64,000 bases of DNA, from positions 434,001 to 498,000 of the forward strand of contig NZ_CP162139.1 in NCBI RefSeq assembly GCF_040833985.1, in the 5' to 3' direction. The translations under genes and the position numbers were made by a program. The DNA comes from Leptospira sp. WS4.C2. GTDB taxonomy: Bacteria; Spirochaetota; Leptospiria; Leptospirales; Leptospiraceae. The notes under the pieces are model-generated. The model was not told where the DNA came from and ran no database searches. It saw only the letters and a program-made list of their open reading frames with translations. This document shows, one piece after another, positions 18,270 to 28,593 of the stretch. How positions within the stretch are numbered: the stretch's first letter is position 1; the number at the start of each line of letters is the position of its first letter.

Positions 18270-18773
18270 ATGGTCGCAAAAAAAGCAGTCAAGAAGCAGG
18301 CCCCGCCCAAGAAAAAAGCGGTAGCCAAAGAAAAACCCAAGGACGCAAAGTCCACTTCCCCGAAGGAAGATAAAAAAAAGCCCGTAGTCGGCTCTAAAAC
18401 TCCTGCTACGAAGGCGAAAGCCGTGCCAGCACCCAAAACAGCGTCCGCTGTGAATAAGGACAAACCGGCCCCAGTTGCGAAGGCGCCAGCTGTAAAAATC
18501 GATCCTAATAACCCTTTGGGCAAAAAGTTCAATTGTTACTCTTGTGGTACCAAGTTTTATGATTTGCACAAACCGGAAAAAAAATGTCCCAAATGCGGGG
18601 CTGACCAGTTGGCAAAACCTGCAATCAAATCACGAATGGCGGCTATCCGCAGTTCTGAATACGAAGTGGAAGAAGAGGAAGAGCCAGTTTTAGAAGATGA
18701 TGAACTCTTAGAAGAAACCGAAGAGTTGGAAGAGGCCGAAGAAGAGGAGGTCGCAGCCGAGGAAGAGGTGTGA
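18270..18773 (+). CDS. FYDLN-type zinc-ribbon acidic protein
   Basis: A 167-residue protein in three parts: residues 1-80, almost only Lys, Ala and Pro with a histone H1-like character; residues about 85-115, a zinc ribbon with [22 protein letters not shown], which matches the FYDLN-acid family signature (TIGR02300-type); and a C-terminal run rich in Glu and Asp. The strongly basic head and acidic tail suggest nucleic acid or protein binding, but no function is established. The final GTGTGA overlaps the GTG start of miaA, so the two are coupled. Confidence 0.85.
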   Translation: MVAKKAVKKQAPPKKKAVAKEKPKDAKSTSPKEDKKKPVVGSKTPATKAKAVPAPKTASAVNKDKPAPVAKAPAVKIDPNNPLGKKFNCYSCGTKFYDLHKPEKKCPKCGADQLAKPAIKSRMAAIRSSEYEVEEEEEPVLEDDELLEETEELEEAEEEEVAAEEEV

Positions 18774-19660
18774 TCCTCCCCGTCCTTGGTGGACCCACCG
18801 GTTCTGGAAAAACCGCCCTCACTAAAGTCCTCGACCCCAAACGTTTCGAAATTGTTTCTTTTGACTCACGCCAAGTCTACCGGGATCTTCCGGTAGGCAC
18901 AACGGCACCCACTCCTGAAGAGTCCTCCCATATCCGCCACTGGCTTGTTGCCATCTTGAATGCAAACGAGTCTGTCAATGCCAGCCAATTTTCCCTTTGG
19001 GCCCGCGAAGCCATTAACGACATTCGGAGTCGTGGAAAAATTCCTTTTCTCATTGGTGGAACCGGATTTTACCTTCGAGCTTTTCTTATGGGAATGTTTC
19101 CCGTACCAAATGTACCTAAGGAAACAAAAGATTATGTTCTGGAACTTCCCCTGGAAAAAGCAAGAGAGGAGTTATATGCAAAAGATCCCAAAGCACTGGA
19201 ATCTTTATCACCACAAGATGGATACCGAATCAAAAGGGCACTGGAAGTAGTCCTCACCGGGGTTTTATGGTCCGACGTTTCTAAAGAAACAGTCGGAGGA
19301 TACTTAAAAGAACATCCCGATGTTCAATTGATTGGACATTGGTTGGATTGGCCACGTGACCTTCTCTATAGTCGAATCAATGAACGAGTGAAACAGATCG
19401 CAACGGGTATGTTAGCGGAGACAAAAGAAGTGATTTCAAAATATGGATCGGAATGCCCAGGCCTACGAACCTTAGGTTACAATTTTGCGCTTGCTTTCTT
19501 AAATGGAATCATAGACAGTAATACATTCATTGAGCAGTTGGCCCAAAGCCACAGGAATTATGCGAAAAGACAGATCACTTGGTTCAAAAAAGATCCATTA
19601 CTTTCGCCCATTTCCTTCGAAGCCGCTGTCCAACTGTATACAAATATAGATAAAATATAG
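18770..19660 (+). CDS. miaA: tRNA dimethylallyltransferase
   Basis: Transfers a dimethylallyl group to N6 of A37 in tRNAs reading codons that start with U. The 296-residue protein has the P-loop GGPTGSGKT (7-15), then [19 protein letters not shown], the [11 protein letters not shown] motif and a [10 protein letters not shown] segment, all typical of MiaA. The start is a GTG overlapping the TGA of the preceding gene, with GGAGG-like sequence in the upstream coding region. hfq follows after about 21 bases, the same miaA-hfq order seen in many bacteria. Confidence 0.95.
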   Translation: MILPVLGGPTGSGKTALTKVLDPKRFEIVSFDSRQVYRDLPVGTTAPTPEESSHIRHWLVAILNANESVNASQFSLWAREAINDIRSRGKIPFLIGGTGFYLRAFLMGMFPVPNVPKETKDYVLELPLEKAREELYAKDPKALESLSPQDGYRIKRALEVVLTGVLWSDVSKETVGGYLKEHPDVQLIGHWLDWPRDLLYSRINERVKQIATGMLAETKEVISKYGSECPGLRTLGYNFALAFLNGIIDSNTFIEQLAQSHRNYAKRQITWFKKDPLLSPISFEAAVQLYTNIDKI

Positions 19661-19681
19661 AGAAAACACTCGGGATTTCCA

Positions 19682-19933
19682 ATGTCGGCAAAAAATAATA
19701 TCCAAGACCAACTTCTAAATACAGCAAGAAAGGAGAAAATCGATCTCACCATCTACTTGTTAAACGGAGTTCCGCTGAAAGGAAAGGTTGTCAGTTTTGA
19801 CAATTTCACAATCATCTTAGAAAACGAAAGCAAACAGAACTTGGTGTACAAACACGCCATTTCGACGATCATCCCAGCAAAACCCATCAAACTTCATAGT
19901 GAAGAAACACCGAAAGAAGCGGGAGGGGTCTAA
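19682..19933 (+). CDS. hfq: RNA chaperone Hfq
   Basis: Sm-like hexameric RNA-binding protein that matches small RNAs to mRNA targets. The 83-residue sequence has the N-terminal [13 protein letters not shown] helix, the Sm1 strands ([20 protein letters not shown]) and the Sm2 motif YKHAIST with the conserved Tyr-Lys-His that binds RNA. The proximal-face residues and length of the core are normal; the C-terminal tail is short. It is probably cotranscribed with miaA. Confidence 0.95.
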   Translation: MSAKNNIQDQLLNTARKEKIDLTIYLLNGVPLKGKVVSFDNFTIILENESKQNLVYKHAISTIIPAKPIKLHSEETPKEAGGV

Positions 19934-19985
19934 CTCTTTTCTGGTTTTCCTCTGTTTGCTTTGCTAAATTCTGGTTCCAAACCCT

Positions 19986-21056
19986 ATGGCAAAATTACCT
20001 AAAGAATCCCCGGTTGTCCTCATTATGGCTGGTGGAAAGGGGGAGCGGTTTTGGCCTCGCTCCCGCACCAACTCCCCGAAACAACTCCAGAAAGTTTATT
20101 CCAATAAAACCCTTCTCCGTGAGACCATCGACCGGGCTCTCACCATCACAACTCTAGACCGAATTTATATTGGAACCAACGCCAACCTAAAAACGGAGAT
20201 CCTCAAAAAAGATCCTAAATTTCCTTCTAACAATTTCATCCTAGAGCCCGAAGGAAAAAACACAGCACCCATCATTGCACTCTCAGCTTTATACTTTCAG
20301 AAGAAATTTGGAAATCCGAATCTTATCGTTTTGTCTGCGGATGCTTTTATTGATCCGATCAAAGAATTTACAAAAACCATAGAGCAAGCCTTATACGAGA
20401 CAGAAAATGGAATGGTTTTACTTGGGGTCAAACCCAACCGTCCCGAAGTAGGGTATGGTTACATCAGCACTGGAAAGCCAACTGATGTAGGTTATACGGT
20501 AAAAGCTTTTTTTGAAAAACCTGATTTCAAAACCGCTTTAAAATATATTAAAAAAAAGAATTTTTATTGGAATCCAGGGATTTTCCTTTTCCGCACAGAA
20601 ACCATCCTTTCGGAACTCGAACGCCATGCTCCTCACATTCTAGGCCCTTTAAAAAATGGATTTCCCTTTAAGAGTTTTGGAGATCTAAAAACCGCCTTCC
20701 AAATGCTTCCTTCTGAAGCGATCGATACAGCCATTATGGAGAAATCCAATCGCATCCGTATGGTAGAAGCTACTTTCAATTGGGATGATGTAGGATCTTG
20801 GATGTCTCTAGAAAGAATCCTTCCTGGAGACAAAGAAAAGAACCACCACCAAGGAAAAGAAGTTCTCTATCACAAAGCTTCAGGGAATATTTCTTCCGTT
20901 CAGAAGGAACTCATTGCCTTTCTTGGAGTTAAGGATCTCATCGTAGTGGAAGAACCAGATGTCCTTCTCGTGACCTCTCGTGATGGCGTAGGGGATATCA
21001 AAGCTATGTTATCCACTATGCGGAAAAATAAAGTTTTACAAAAGTACCTCGACTAG
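19986..21056 (+). CDS. Mannose-1-phosphate guanylyltransferase
   Basis: Makes GDP-mannose from mannose 1-phosphate and GTP for surface polysaccharides. The 356-residue protein has the nucleotidyltransferase loop [14 protein letters not shown] (16-29) followed by PKQLQ, the [13 protein letters not shown] segment, LSADAFI and [14 protein letters not shown]. The length fits the single-function bacterial ManC/ManB type without the isomerase domain. It stands alone in this window: no other GDP-sugar genes are next to it. Confidence 0.9.
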   Translation: MAKLPKESPVVLIMAGGKGERFWPRSRTNSPKQLQKVYSNKTLLRETIDRALTITTLDRIYIGTNANLKTEILKKDPKFPSNNFILEPEGKNTAPIIALSALYFQKKFGNPNLIVLSADAFIDPIKEFTKTIEQALYETENGMVLLGVKPNRPEVGYGYISTGKPTDVGYTVKAFFEKPDFKTALKYIKKKNFYWNPGIFLFRTETILSELERHAPHILGPLKNGFPFKSFGDLKTAFQMLPSEAIDTAIMEKSNRIRMVEATFNWDDVGSWMSLERILPGDKEKNHHQGKEVLYHKASGNISSVQKELIAFLGVKDLIVVEEPDVLLVTSRDGVGDIKAMLSTMRKNKVLQKYLD

Positions 21057-21092
21057 AATTTTGACAGATAGGCTTGATATAAGGAGGAAGGA

Positions 21093-21185
21093 ATGCCTTC
21101 CGGAAAAAAGAGAAAGCGTAGAAAAATCGCAACCCACAAACGTAAGAAAAAACGCAGAGCCAACAGACACAAAAAGAAGAAATAA
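21093..21185 (+). CDS. Thirty-residue very basic protein, AURKAIP1/COX24 (mS38)-like
   Basis: An ORF of 30 codons, MPSGKKRKRRKIATHKRKKK followed by RRANRHKKKK, preceded by a near-perfect AAGGAGGAAGG ribosome binding site seven bases upstream. The KRKRRKIATHKRKKKRR core matches the short AURKAIP1/COX24 motif known from the mitochondrial small-subunit protein mS38 and from tiny bacterial ribosome-associated proteins. Likely a small-subunit ribosome-associated peptide; this is inferred from motif similarity and extreme basicity. It is the kind of gene automatic annotation tends to miss. Confidence 0.88.
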   Translation: MPSGKKRKRRKIATHKRKKKRRANRHKKKK

Positions 21186-21226
21186 TCTTTCTTCAGTGAC
21201 TTTCTTTTTCCTCCGATAGATTTGTT

Positions 21227-21964
21227 ATGAAACAAGTCTGGAGGAAACAGAAACCCCGCACACCCGGTTTCATCCGAGCATTTACCATGGAAACACCTCT
21301 CGGGGATGTCCTGGAGGCTGAGTTCAACTTTCACGAACGACTCGTTCGGTTAGCTGTAGAAATCAAAGAAGAGAAGGGCCGCATGTATGGTGCCACCGTA
21401 AAAAACGGAACCGTACAGGCAGAGAAGGATATATCTTCTGGTCGCGCCTATCCCGTTTTTAGAAAGGTTTGGCCCTTTCGTGAGTACTTCAGTGCCCTCC
21501 CCGATAAAGACATGCTTGCATGTATTGGCGGGGCGTACGAAATTTATCCCCCGTTCCTTCCTGATACCCAAGAAAAAGGCCGTAATTCTAGATTGCCTTT
21601 GCAATCGGCACTCTTTCCCTCCACTCGGTATGATTCCATTTTTGGGATTATTCGGGAAACTCGGTTCCAACGTTGGAGAAGGGAAAGGCGTGAGGCAAGA
21701 GAAGCCCGAGGATCGCTCTGGTTGCGTTTTAAAAGGCGTGTCTGGGGAGATTTACAAGATATCTGTTTGGGGATCGGATTTGGATGTTTGGTGTATTATC
21801 TCTATTATGATTATGTCGTATTAGGATTAACTTTGGGAATCCTAGGTATGACCGCAGGACTTCTGGATTTTCTTGTCAGAAAACGTTCTGTCTTAATGAC
21901 AAAAGTGTTGTCATTTCTGAGTTTCGGTTCATATTTTTTCTACAATGGCTACGTCTACTTCTAG
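21227..21964 (+). CDS. Conserved hypothetical protein with C-terminal membrane helices
   Basis: A 245-residue protein of no recognised family. Residues 1-145 are a soluble, strand-rich domain with a proline-rich end (YEIYPPFLPDTQEK). Residues about 145-170 are a strongly basic, arginine-rich helix (RWRRERREAREARG), and 180-245 form two to three membrane helices ending at the C terminus. The basic helix should lie at the cytoplasmic membrane face. It is followed after 27 bases by cheW, which may be incidental. Confidence 0.65.
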   Translation: MKQVWRKQKPRTPGFIRAFTMETPLGDVLEAEFNFHERLVRLAVEIKEEKGRMYGATVKNGTVQAEKDISSGRAYPVFRKVWPFREYFSALPDKDMLACIGGAYEIYPPFLPDTQEKGRNSRLPLQSALFPSTRYDSIFGIIRETRFQRWRRERREAREARGSLWLRFKRRVWGDLQDICLGIGFGCLVYYLYYDYVVLGLTLGILGMTAGLLDFLVRKRSVLMTKVLSFLSFGSYFFYNGYVYF

Positions 21965-21991
21965 TGCGTAGGTACCATTGTAGAAAGTTAT

Positions 21992-22471
21992 ATGGCAAAA
22001 GAAACATCATCCGCAAACCAATTCATTCATGAGCAGTACATTATATTCAATTTGGGCGATGAAGAATATGCCATTCCCATCACCATAGTCGAAGAAATTG
22101 TCAAAATCACTAACCTAATCCGTGTTCCACAATCCAAAAGTTTTTTTGCAGGGATAATGGACATTCGTGGCAAAGTCGTTCGAATGATTGACCTTGCCAA
22201 ACGTCTGAACATTAAAAATATTACAGAAGCGGCAGCAGACCGAGCCATTGTGATCAATGTCTCTGGAAAATCCATTGGTGTGATTGTGGATAAAGTGTCT
22301 CACGTGGTGCATTTCCCCGCAAACCAAGTGGACCCACCTCCCCCTTCGGTCAAAGGGATTTCGTCTCGATACATCACGGGTGTGGGTAAAAAGGACAATC
22401 GGTTCATCATCCTGATTGATATTGAAAAAATTCTCACTGTGGAAGAAGTTACCGAGTTGGCAACCGTCTAA
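21992..22471 (+). CDS. cheW: Chemotaxis coupling protein CheW
   Basis: Cytoplasmic adaptor linking chemoreceptors to the kinase CheA. The CheW-like beta-barrel domain spans almost the whole 159 residues: [20 protein letters not shown] at the start, then [19 protein letters not shown] (the NLRG-type core, here DIRG) and a final [16 protein letters not shown] receptor gene lies 1 kb downstream, but cheA is not in this window. Confidence 0.92.
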   Translation: MAKETSSANQFIHEQYIIFNLGDEEYAIPITIVEEIVKITNLIRVPQSKSFFAGIMDIRGKVVRMIDLAKRLNIKNITEAAADRAIVINVSGKSIGVIVDKVSHVVHFPANQVDPPPPSVKGISSRYITGVGKKDNRFIILIDIEKILTVEEVTELATV

Positions 22472-22504
22472 CGACCGAAAGGTTTTTGTTTTTAATTATA
22501 AAGT

Positions 22505-23221
22505 ATGATCATTTCAAAGTTTTATTACCTGAGAAAGAACTTGTATTCCATGGCAGAACTTGTTTTGGAACAGGTCATTCTCTTAAGTGAAGCTTTGGAA
22601 GCTGATGATTATGCGCAAGCCGAACGTATTGTAGAACGAGACGATCTTATCGATGATTTAGAAAAGGAAAATGACAACCTTTCCCAAAATGCCATTTTAG
22701 AAGCGGTGAGTAATCGTAACATTCTTGGTATGGGAGATGTGGACAACGACATCGTTTTGAAAAAAGACCCACTTCGTTTTGCGCTCTCCGCCATTCGAAT
22801 TACAAGAAACATGGAACGGATGGGAGACCAAGTGGTCAACTGTGCCGATGTATTCCGCCATAAAACCATTCGCAAAGGTCTTTTTAAAAACGAAGAACCG
22901 ATGACTCTCATCCTCTCTCGGGTGACTACCCTTGCGGGAATGGCCATTGAATCCCTTGTCGAAGAAAAAGAAAGGTTTATGGGAAGTGTCAATACATTAG
23001 AAGATGAATTGAATGCTCTTTGTGACCAAGCATTTCATAAATATCGTTGTGTCCCTGATATGGAAAAACAGGAATTTGCTGATGTATATCGCATTATTCT
23101 CGCACTAGAACGGTTAGGTGACTATGCGGTAAACGTAGCAGAAGAACTTGTGCGATTAAATACGGGTAAAGACATTCGCCATTTAGAAAACGTCAAAACA
23201 AAAGCCTCTCATTTTCCCTAA
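22505..23221 (+). CDS. PhoU domain protein
   Basis: A 238-residue all-helical protein with two PhoU repeats. The motifs are [19 protein letters not shown] in the first half, and [17 protein letters not shown] and [18 protein letters not shown], whose E-x-x-x-D metal-binding pattern is typical of PhoU. PhoU proteins couple phosphate uptake to signalling or regulate Na/Pi transport. No pst genes are adjacent, so its partner is unknown. A later ATG at 22550 (MAELVLEQ) is a reasonable alternative start. The 232 bases that follow are AT-rich and show nothing I can identify except likely promoter sequence for the receptor gene. Confidence 0.88.
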   Translation: MIISKFYYLRKNLYSMAELVLEQVILLSEALEADDYAQAERIVERDDLIDDLEKENDNLSQNAILEAVSNRNILGMGDVDNDIVLKKDPLRFALSAIRITRNMERMGDQVVNCADVFRHKTIRKGLFKNEEPMTLILSRVTTLAGMAIESLVEEKERFMGSVNTLEDELNALCDQAFHKYRCVPDMEKQEFADVYRIILALERLGDYAVNVAEELVRLNTGKDIRHLENVKTKASHFP

Positions 23222-23453
23222 ATAATAATATTTTCGTACATTATTTTCAGTTTTCCTCGAACACTTTGAACCTTCTTTATTTTTCTGGTTACTACTCACA
23301 TCGCTTTCAATATTTAGATCCCTTCTAATTGATATAACAATTCGATAATTGTTGTCTTCACTAAATCAGTATTATTTTTTATTGGATCATTCGAATCCTC
23401 TGAAACAAAATAAATTGACAATTGAAATAGAACGTGATTAGAATTCCTTCCCA

Positions 23454-25229
23454 ATGACAAAACAAGATACGATTTCCAATCAAAAAACCTCTGGATTTAT
23501 GGTTTCCTATCTTATGATCACCAATCTAGATCCATTTATTTTTTTTACAGGGATGTTCCTGCTCTTTGGTCTGGAGAATTTTGAATCCATCCTAAAAATA
23601 TTGGTTTACCTAGCTCCGCCGATCATCGGGCTCCATGCAATTTTATTCTTTTTTAAAAATCTGGAATTTCGGAAACAGATGAGGCGTGCTGAAGGAATTA
23701 TCTATTCAGACAAAGAATTAAACTTCATTCGAGGATTTTCAAAATCGGGAGCACTGAATATTTTGTCTACCAATGTGGGTGGGCCAATTTTAACCATGCT
23801 CCTCGCTTATCATTATGGTTTGGTAAAGACATACGGTGAAGTAGTGTTTTTTAGCATTCTTGGGATTATACTCGCTATGGCGATTTCTTCCATATTTTAC
23901 GTAACCGTTGAGAAAAAACTTTATGATACTTATAATCGGTTACATTTGCCGCCTTTAAGTTTGTTTGTAAATTTACTTTTTCCAATTTTTTCAACATTTG
24001 TAATCGGATACTTTATATTTGCTTTTTATGTTTACTCTCAGTTTCGCTCGCAAGTAGATCAAAATCATTTAGAAACCATTTGTATTGGATTAAGTTTCTT
24101 TATCCTCTTTATGATCGCAATTTTGTTTGTTGTTTTATGGAGATTAACAGGAAATACTTCTGCAACTATTCGAGAAGTTTCTTCTATGTTAAAAGCATTT
24201 TCAGACGGAGATTTACGATCTGGTATACAAACCAATAAAACACGAAATGAAATTGGTTTGATTTCCGTTTATTTAAACGAAGCAAAAACAAAACTAAATA
24301 GATTGATTACTTCCATCACGAACCACTCGATAAAAATAGAGGAAGAAGCCAAAAATTTGGAAATTTTGTCTGGAGATTCAGCAGAACATTCTCAAATCCA
24401 AGCGGCTTCGTTAGAAGAGGTGGCAGCTGCATTAGAGGAAAATGGATCTTCTATCAATGGGATTTATTCAGATGCATTGGAACAAAAAAAATTAACTGCA
24501 TCTACAAATGAATCTATCATTCATTTATTTACTTTGTCATCGAGCCTAAAAGAAATTTCATTATATGCAAAAGAAAAAGCCGATTCTGTAGAAAATGAAG
24601 TAACCAAAAGTGCAAAATCGATTGTCACCACCATTGAAAGTATTGAGGAAGTAGATAAAAATGCGATTGAAATTGGAAAAATTTTGGCAATCATCAAAGA
24701 AATTTCAGAACAAGTCAACTTACTTGCGTTAAATGCTTCTATTGAAGCGGCGAGAGCCGGAGATATGGGAAGAGGATTTGCAGTTGTGGCTTCTGAGGTG
24801 GGGAAGTTAGCGGAAAGAACGGCGTTTTCTACAAAAACAATTTCTGATTTGATCAAACGAGTCTCTGTTTCCACAAGTTTATCTGTGGAATCAGTAAAAT
24901 CTGCGAATGATACTTTTAAGTATTTATCAGAGAGTGTTGTTGATATCATCACAAGCATAGACAAAGTCAATGAAGCGAATCTAGAGCAAATTGCAGAAGT
25001 AGAAGAAATTCGTAAACAATCCGAAAATATTGTGAATCGTTCCAGTTCTGTTTCCTTTGCAACAGAGGAACAAAAAAAAGTGAACGAAGAAATGAGTTCT
25101 TCTGTACATCATCTGGCAAACGATACAGCAAAATTATCAATGATGTCTGAAAAAACGGCAAAATCCTCAGCAGAGTTAAATTCCTTGATTTTAGAATTAA
25201 ATCGCGAATTATCATTATTCAAACTATAA
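23454..25229 (+). CDS. Methyl-accepting chemotaxis protein without periplasmic sensor
   Basis: A 591-residue chemoreceptor. The first 240 residues hold about six membrane helices with only short loops, so sensing probably occurs within the membrane or from the cytoplasm. A HAMP-like linker ([19 protein letters not shown]) follows at about 245-280, then a long coiled-coil signalling domain. The hairpin tip [20 protein letters not shown] (rest [19 protein letters not shown]) is well conserved and contacts CheA and CheW. The gene at 25232 starts two bases after the stop, suggesting coupling. Confidence 0.9.
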   Translation: MTKQDTISNQKTSGFMVSYLMITNLDPFIFFTGMFLLFGLENFESILKILVYLAPPIIGLHAILFFFKNLEFRKQMRRAEGIIYSDKELNFIRGFSKSGALNILSTNVGGPILTMLLAYHYGLVKTYGEVVFFSILGIILAMAISSIFYVTVEKKLYDTYNRLHLPPLSLFVNLLFPIFSTFVIGYFIFAFYVYSQFRSQVDQNHLETICIGLSFFILFMIAILFVVLWRLTGNTSATIREVSSMLKAFSDGDLRSGIQTNKTRNEIGLISVYLNEAKTKLNRLITSITNHSIKIEEEAKNLEILSGDSAEHSQIQAASLEEVAAALEENGSSINGIYSDALEQKKLTASTNESIIHLFTLSSSLKEISLYAKEKADSVENEVTKSAKSIVTTIESIEEVDKNAIEIGKILAIIKEISEQVNLLALNASIEAARAGDMGRGFAVVASEVGKLAERTAFSTKTISDLIKRVSVSTSLSVESVKSANDTFKYLSESVVDIITSIDKVNEANLEQIAEVEEIRKQSENIVNRSSSVSFATEEQKKVNEEMSSSVHHLANDTAKLSMMSEKTAKSSAELNSLILELNRELSLFKL

Positions 25230-25231
25230 TT

Positions 25232-25549
25232 ATGATTAGTGCGACTTTTATTTTTAAACAAAAAAAAACAGATACAGAATTTGAAACTTTGGATTCTTCA
25301 ATTGAATCTTATGTAGAAAGTCACCCAGAATATTTAGGAAAGGATAGTTGGGTAAATGTAGAAAAGGGGACAATGGCGGTTGTGTATTATTTTAAAACAT
25401 ACCTTGGTCTCGAATCACTGAGGACCTTTTCTGATCATACCTTGGCAAAATCCCAATATTCTAAATGGTATGAAGGGTACCAAGTGATCATTGCTGAAGT
25501 TACCAAAACCTATGGAGATGGCGGGATTGTTCACGTAACTGAAAGTTAG
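25232..25549 (+). CDS. Small hypothetical protein, possibly ABM-like ferredoxin fold
   Basis: A 105-residue soluble protein. It has an alternating strand-helix-strand pattern with FKTYLGLESLRTFSDHTLAK in the centre and YEGYQVIIAEVTKTYGDG at the end, which resembles the dimeric alpha-beta barrel (antibiotic biosynthesis monooxygenase-like) fold. This is a pattern judgement, not a motif hit. Its ATG lies two bases after the receptor stop codon with no clear ribosome binding site of its own, so it is probably translated by coupling and may work with the receptor. Confidence 0.6.
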   Translation: MISATFIFKQKKTDTEFETLDSSIESYVESHPEYLGKDSWVNVEKGTMAVVYYFKTYLGLESLRTFSDHTLAKSQYSKWYEGYQVIIAEVTKTYGDGGIVHVTES

Positions 25550-25653
25550 TTGGTGTTGTCGTTTTTTGGTTTGGTTCTGATTTTAAGTAAATTCAGATTT
25601 TGTTAGAATCCAATTCTTCTTTGTAAGTTTGTAATAAATTTACTTAGAAAACT

Positions 25654-26322
25654 TTAGGTTTTTCCTTCCATGTAGGCTTGTAATTCCTGTTGTAATCCTT
25701 CTGGAAGACTCAAGCCCCTTGCTCGGATCCTTTCGTTGTATTTGTTGAAAGACATTCTATGTTGGTTGGTGTTGAGATACCCTTCCAATGCTTCTGCCGC
25801 CCAAGGCATAATTTCTTTTACGAAGTCGTGGTTTTCTTCCAGTTGATCACAAAAAGGAATGAAAAGGGGACGGTTTACGGGTCTTCCGATATTTCTATAA
25901 AATAATAAACAATATAAAGTCTCATCCCCAAGAACGGATTCAGTTCTGATTTTTTCTTCTACATATTTCAAGTTGATTGTATCCAAGTAATCGATGTTAA
26001 ACGTTTCTGGGGCCAATCGTTTGGAAACAAATTTAGAAATTTCCGTTTTTACAAAAGACAGGTTTGTACAGTGAGCTGGGCAACAACTTTGGTCTTTGTG
26101 TAAATCACATTCTAAAAGCAATATACAATCAACATCGGAAGTGGGATCAACAATGCCAAAGTTGATCGATCCCAAAAGTTCTAATGCAACTTCATAGCCT
26201 TTGCGTGACAATTCCTGGGTTGCTAGCCGGAAAGCCTGCATTCTCTTTAGGGCATACTTGGTATCATAATTTCTATATTTGTTTTTGAGGACGAGATACC
26301 GTTCGACGATGTTTTTTGACAT
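25654..26322 (-). CDS. Nucleotidyltransferase-fold protein
   Basis: A 222-residue soluble protein. The polymerase-beta-type nucleotidyltransferase signature is present: Gly51-Ser52 in GSINFGIVDPTSDVD, with the metal-binding aspartates Asp63 and Asp65. A third acidic residue may be Asp110 in FNIDYLD. A cysteine- and histidine-rich insert (CDLHKDQSCCPAHC) follows the catalytic pair and could bind a metal. Substrate unknown; such proteins modify nucleotides, tRNA or antibiotics, or act as toxins. No MNT/HEPN partner is adjacent. Confidence 0.72.
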   Translation of the reverse strand: MSKNIVERYLVLKNKYRNYDTKYALKRMQAFRLATQELSRKGYEVALELLGSINFGIVDPTSDVDCILLLECDLHKDQSCCPAHCTNLSFVKTEISKFVSKRLAPETFNIDYLDTINLKYVEEKIRTESVLGDETLYCLLFYRNIGRPVNRPLFIPFCDQLEENHDFVKEIMPWAAEALEGYLNTNQHRMSFNKYNERIRARGLSLPEGLQQELQAYMEGKT

Positions 26323-26499
26323 AGGAGATCCAGATCTACTGGCGGATTGCCTTACAGTGAACGCCAGTCATTCGAATTATACAACCCCTTTTGGTTGTTG
26401 GAATTTGATTTTTCGCCGATACTTAAAATTAGGGAACTTCGGCGATAGTATGGAGCAGATAGGACCCTGGGAAATTGGGGAAAGGACAACAGAAAGAAG

Positions 26500-28593
26500 A
26501 TGAAAAGTGGCTTTCTTCGGAACCTGGGCGAGAATGATAATTCGGTGAAAAAGGTAAGTAAGTTACTTTTCCATGTAAGTTCCGAGTTTGTTTGCCTTAC
26601 CTATTGTCTGTTTGTTTTTTTCTCTTTGTTCAGTAGCTCCGGGGTTATCTGGGCCGGTGAAGAGGACAGGCGAAATCCCTTGTCTGGACTTTATCTATCT
26701 CCTTTACAGGTAATATCCACAGAAGAAATCCAAACTCTTGATTCAGAAAAAAGAATTCCAATCGACGAAGATTCGGGAATTGCTCTTCGGGAAGAGCCAA
26801 AACCCGTAGATCCGAATGCTCAAGATGTTCCGGTTGTGCCAGGAGCCGATACCCCAGTAGAAAATACCGGATTAGAGACTGGCCCAAAAAATTTAGAAAC
26901 TAAGATTCGTGAGGCGGAAGGTCTTCTCAAACGATATTATAGTCAGTTCATTGAAGAAAAACGAATTTGGGAAGATCGAGAGAAAGGAAATGTTTATAAC
27001 TCTCGAACTGAGATGAATGATATCCGTCTTTTGTTATGGCAAAGCACTCATAAAAATTCAGAAACTTATATAGTTCGAGATTCACCATTATTATACCAAT
27101 TACACATAAGGCTTGCTCGGTTGTATGTTGAGTCGGATAAGTATGCACCTGCCTTACGTCATTATCTTGCTGCGTTTCGATACCATCCTTTAGAAATGAC
27201 GGAAGAAGGATTTCGAAATGGAGAATGGCAAAAAGAAGATGTATTGGGATATGATGCGGCTTCCGCAAAAGAACATGATCGTTTGTTTAACGAATGGAAA
27301 CAGTCTGAACAAAAACTAAAAAAAACGAAAGATGAAATTCATCTCAAAGAAAGTAACTGGATCCGAGAAGGAAAAAGTTTATCGGATTTAATTCCCCAAT
27401 CGAAACTTTGGAAAGAAGATGTTCGGCTTGCGGAAGAAAATAGAAAACAAACCAAACAGAAGTATGATGAGTCTGTGAACCTGCGGTATTTGGCCTATCT
27501 CAACAAACGAAAACAAGTGGAATCAGGTGACCTCTATGCATTTGCTAATGTGGTTAGGAAATTAGAAGATGATAACAAGGAACGCCTAAAGATTGTTAAT
27601 AAACTAGGTACTGCGGGTAAGGGAATTTATGTTCTATTTGATTACAAGAGGAACACAGATTTTTTTGCTTACGAACTCATTTTGGAAAGAGCTTACCGGT
27701 TATGGAATGAAAACCCATTGGTGCTAACCGATATTGCGGAACAGTACAGACAAGATGGAAAAAAAGAAAGAGCCGCAGACTTTTATGAAAAGGGTTTGGT
27801 CGAACTTTTAAAAGTAAAATCTCCATCACAAGAAGAACAAGAAAGAATCATCAAATCCAATCTTCGTTTGGCTACCATTAATGCAGACTTAAAACGTAAT
27901 ATCATCGCAGGTCAGTTTTACGAAAAGTATTTTAACTTATCTCCTGATTCTGCTGATAAAACCAGAGTTTCTTATGAGATTGGAGTTTTTTTCAATTCAC
28001 AAATTGGAGATCCTGATCGGGCAGTTCCATTTTTAGAATACTGGTTAGAGCGTAATAGTAAGGACTGGAATCCTTCCTTAGATACGGATACTGGACTTAC
28101 GGAACTCGAATCCATAGCCTATTATTATCTGAGTAAAAAAGATAAAAAACACAAACGAAATGAATTGGAACGTAATAAACTTAATCTCTCTTTTGCACAG
28201 TGGAAGAGGTTAGATGAAAAAACGATCCTTGCTGAAAAAGAACTGAAAGATTTGATCGAGAAAAAACAAAATTTAAAAAAAGATCTTATGGTAACAACCC
28301 TTGATGAAATTCTTTCACAGTATCGATTGATGGATTTAAAAATTGAAGACCAGGAAGCAGTCATTCGTGTATTAGAAACCAAAAGAAATAAAATTCCGTT
28401 GATTAAAATTTTATTTCGGTTGGGTGTATTGGCTGAAGAATCGAGAGACTTTGTGAAAGCAAAAGAGTTTTATGAGCTAATCATCAAAGAAGGTGGAGAA
28501 ACCGACATTCGAGTGGCTCTGAAAGAATTAGAGCGAGTTAGGAAAATTTTAGAAACAGGAAATATACAACCACCAATCAGCGAGAGTATTTGA
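26500..28593 (+). CDS. Large exported TPR protein
   Basis: A 697-residue protein with a signal-anchor or uncleaved signal peptide at about residues 26-52 (CLTYCLFVFFSLFSSSGVIWA). A proline- and acid-rich stretch (about 55-125) is followed by helical repeats, including RLARLYVESDKYAPALRHYLAAFRYHP and YEKGLVELLKV. Long coiled-coil segments lie at about 255-330 and 550-640. TPR plus coiled coil in the periplasm suggests an assembly scaffold, but no partner is known. Its end overlaps the convergent lipoprotein gene by 17 bases. A 177-base gap separates it from the divergent nucleotidyltransferase gene. Confidence 0.75.
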   Translation: MKSGFLRNLGENDNSVKKVSKLLFHVSSEFVCLTYCLFVFFSLFSSSGVIWAGEEDRRNPLSGLYLSPLQVISTEEIQTLDSEKRIPIDEDSGIALREEPKPVDPNAQDVPVVPGADTPVENTGLETGPKNLETKIREAEGLLKRYYSQFIEEKRIWEDREKGNVYNSRTEMNDIRLLLWQSTHKNSETYIVRDSPLLYQLHIRLARLYVESDKYAPALRHYLAAFRYHPLEMTEEGFRNGEWQKEDVLGYDAASAKEHDRLFNEWKQSEQKLKKTKDEIHLKESNWIREGKSLSDLIPQSKLWKEDVRLAEENRKQTKQKYDESVNLRYLAYLNKRKQVESGDLYAFANVVRKLEDDNKERLKIVNKLGTAGKGIYVLFDYKRNTDFFAYELILERAYRLWNENPLVLTDIAEQYRQDGKKERAADFYEKGLVELLKVKSPSQEEQERIIKSNLRLATINADLKRNIIAGQFYEKYFNLSPDSADKTRVSYEIGVFFNSQIGDPDRAVPFLEYWLERNSKDWNPSLDTDTGLTELESIAYYYLSKKDKKHKRNELERNKLNLSFAQWKRLDEKTILAEKELKDLIEKKQNLKKDLMVTTLDEILSQYRLMDLKIEDQEAVIRVLETKRNKIPLIKILFRLGVLAEESRDFVKAKEFYELIIKEGGETDIRVALKELERVRKILETGNIQPPISESI

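Noticed and set aside
26279..26503. Rightward 74-codon frame antisense to the nucleotidyltransferase start
   Set aside because: It is mostly antisense to a supported gene, lacks a ribosome binding site and shows no protein-like pattern.
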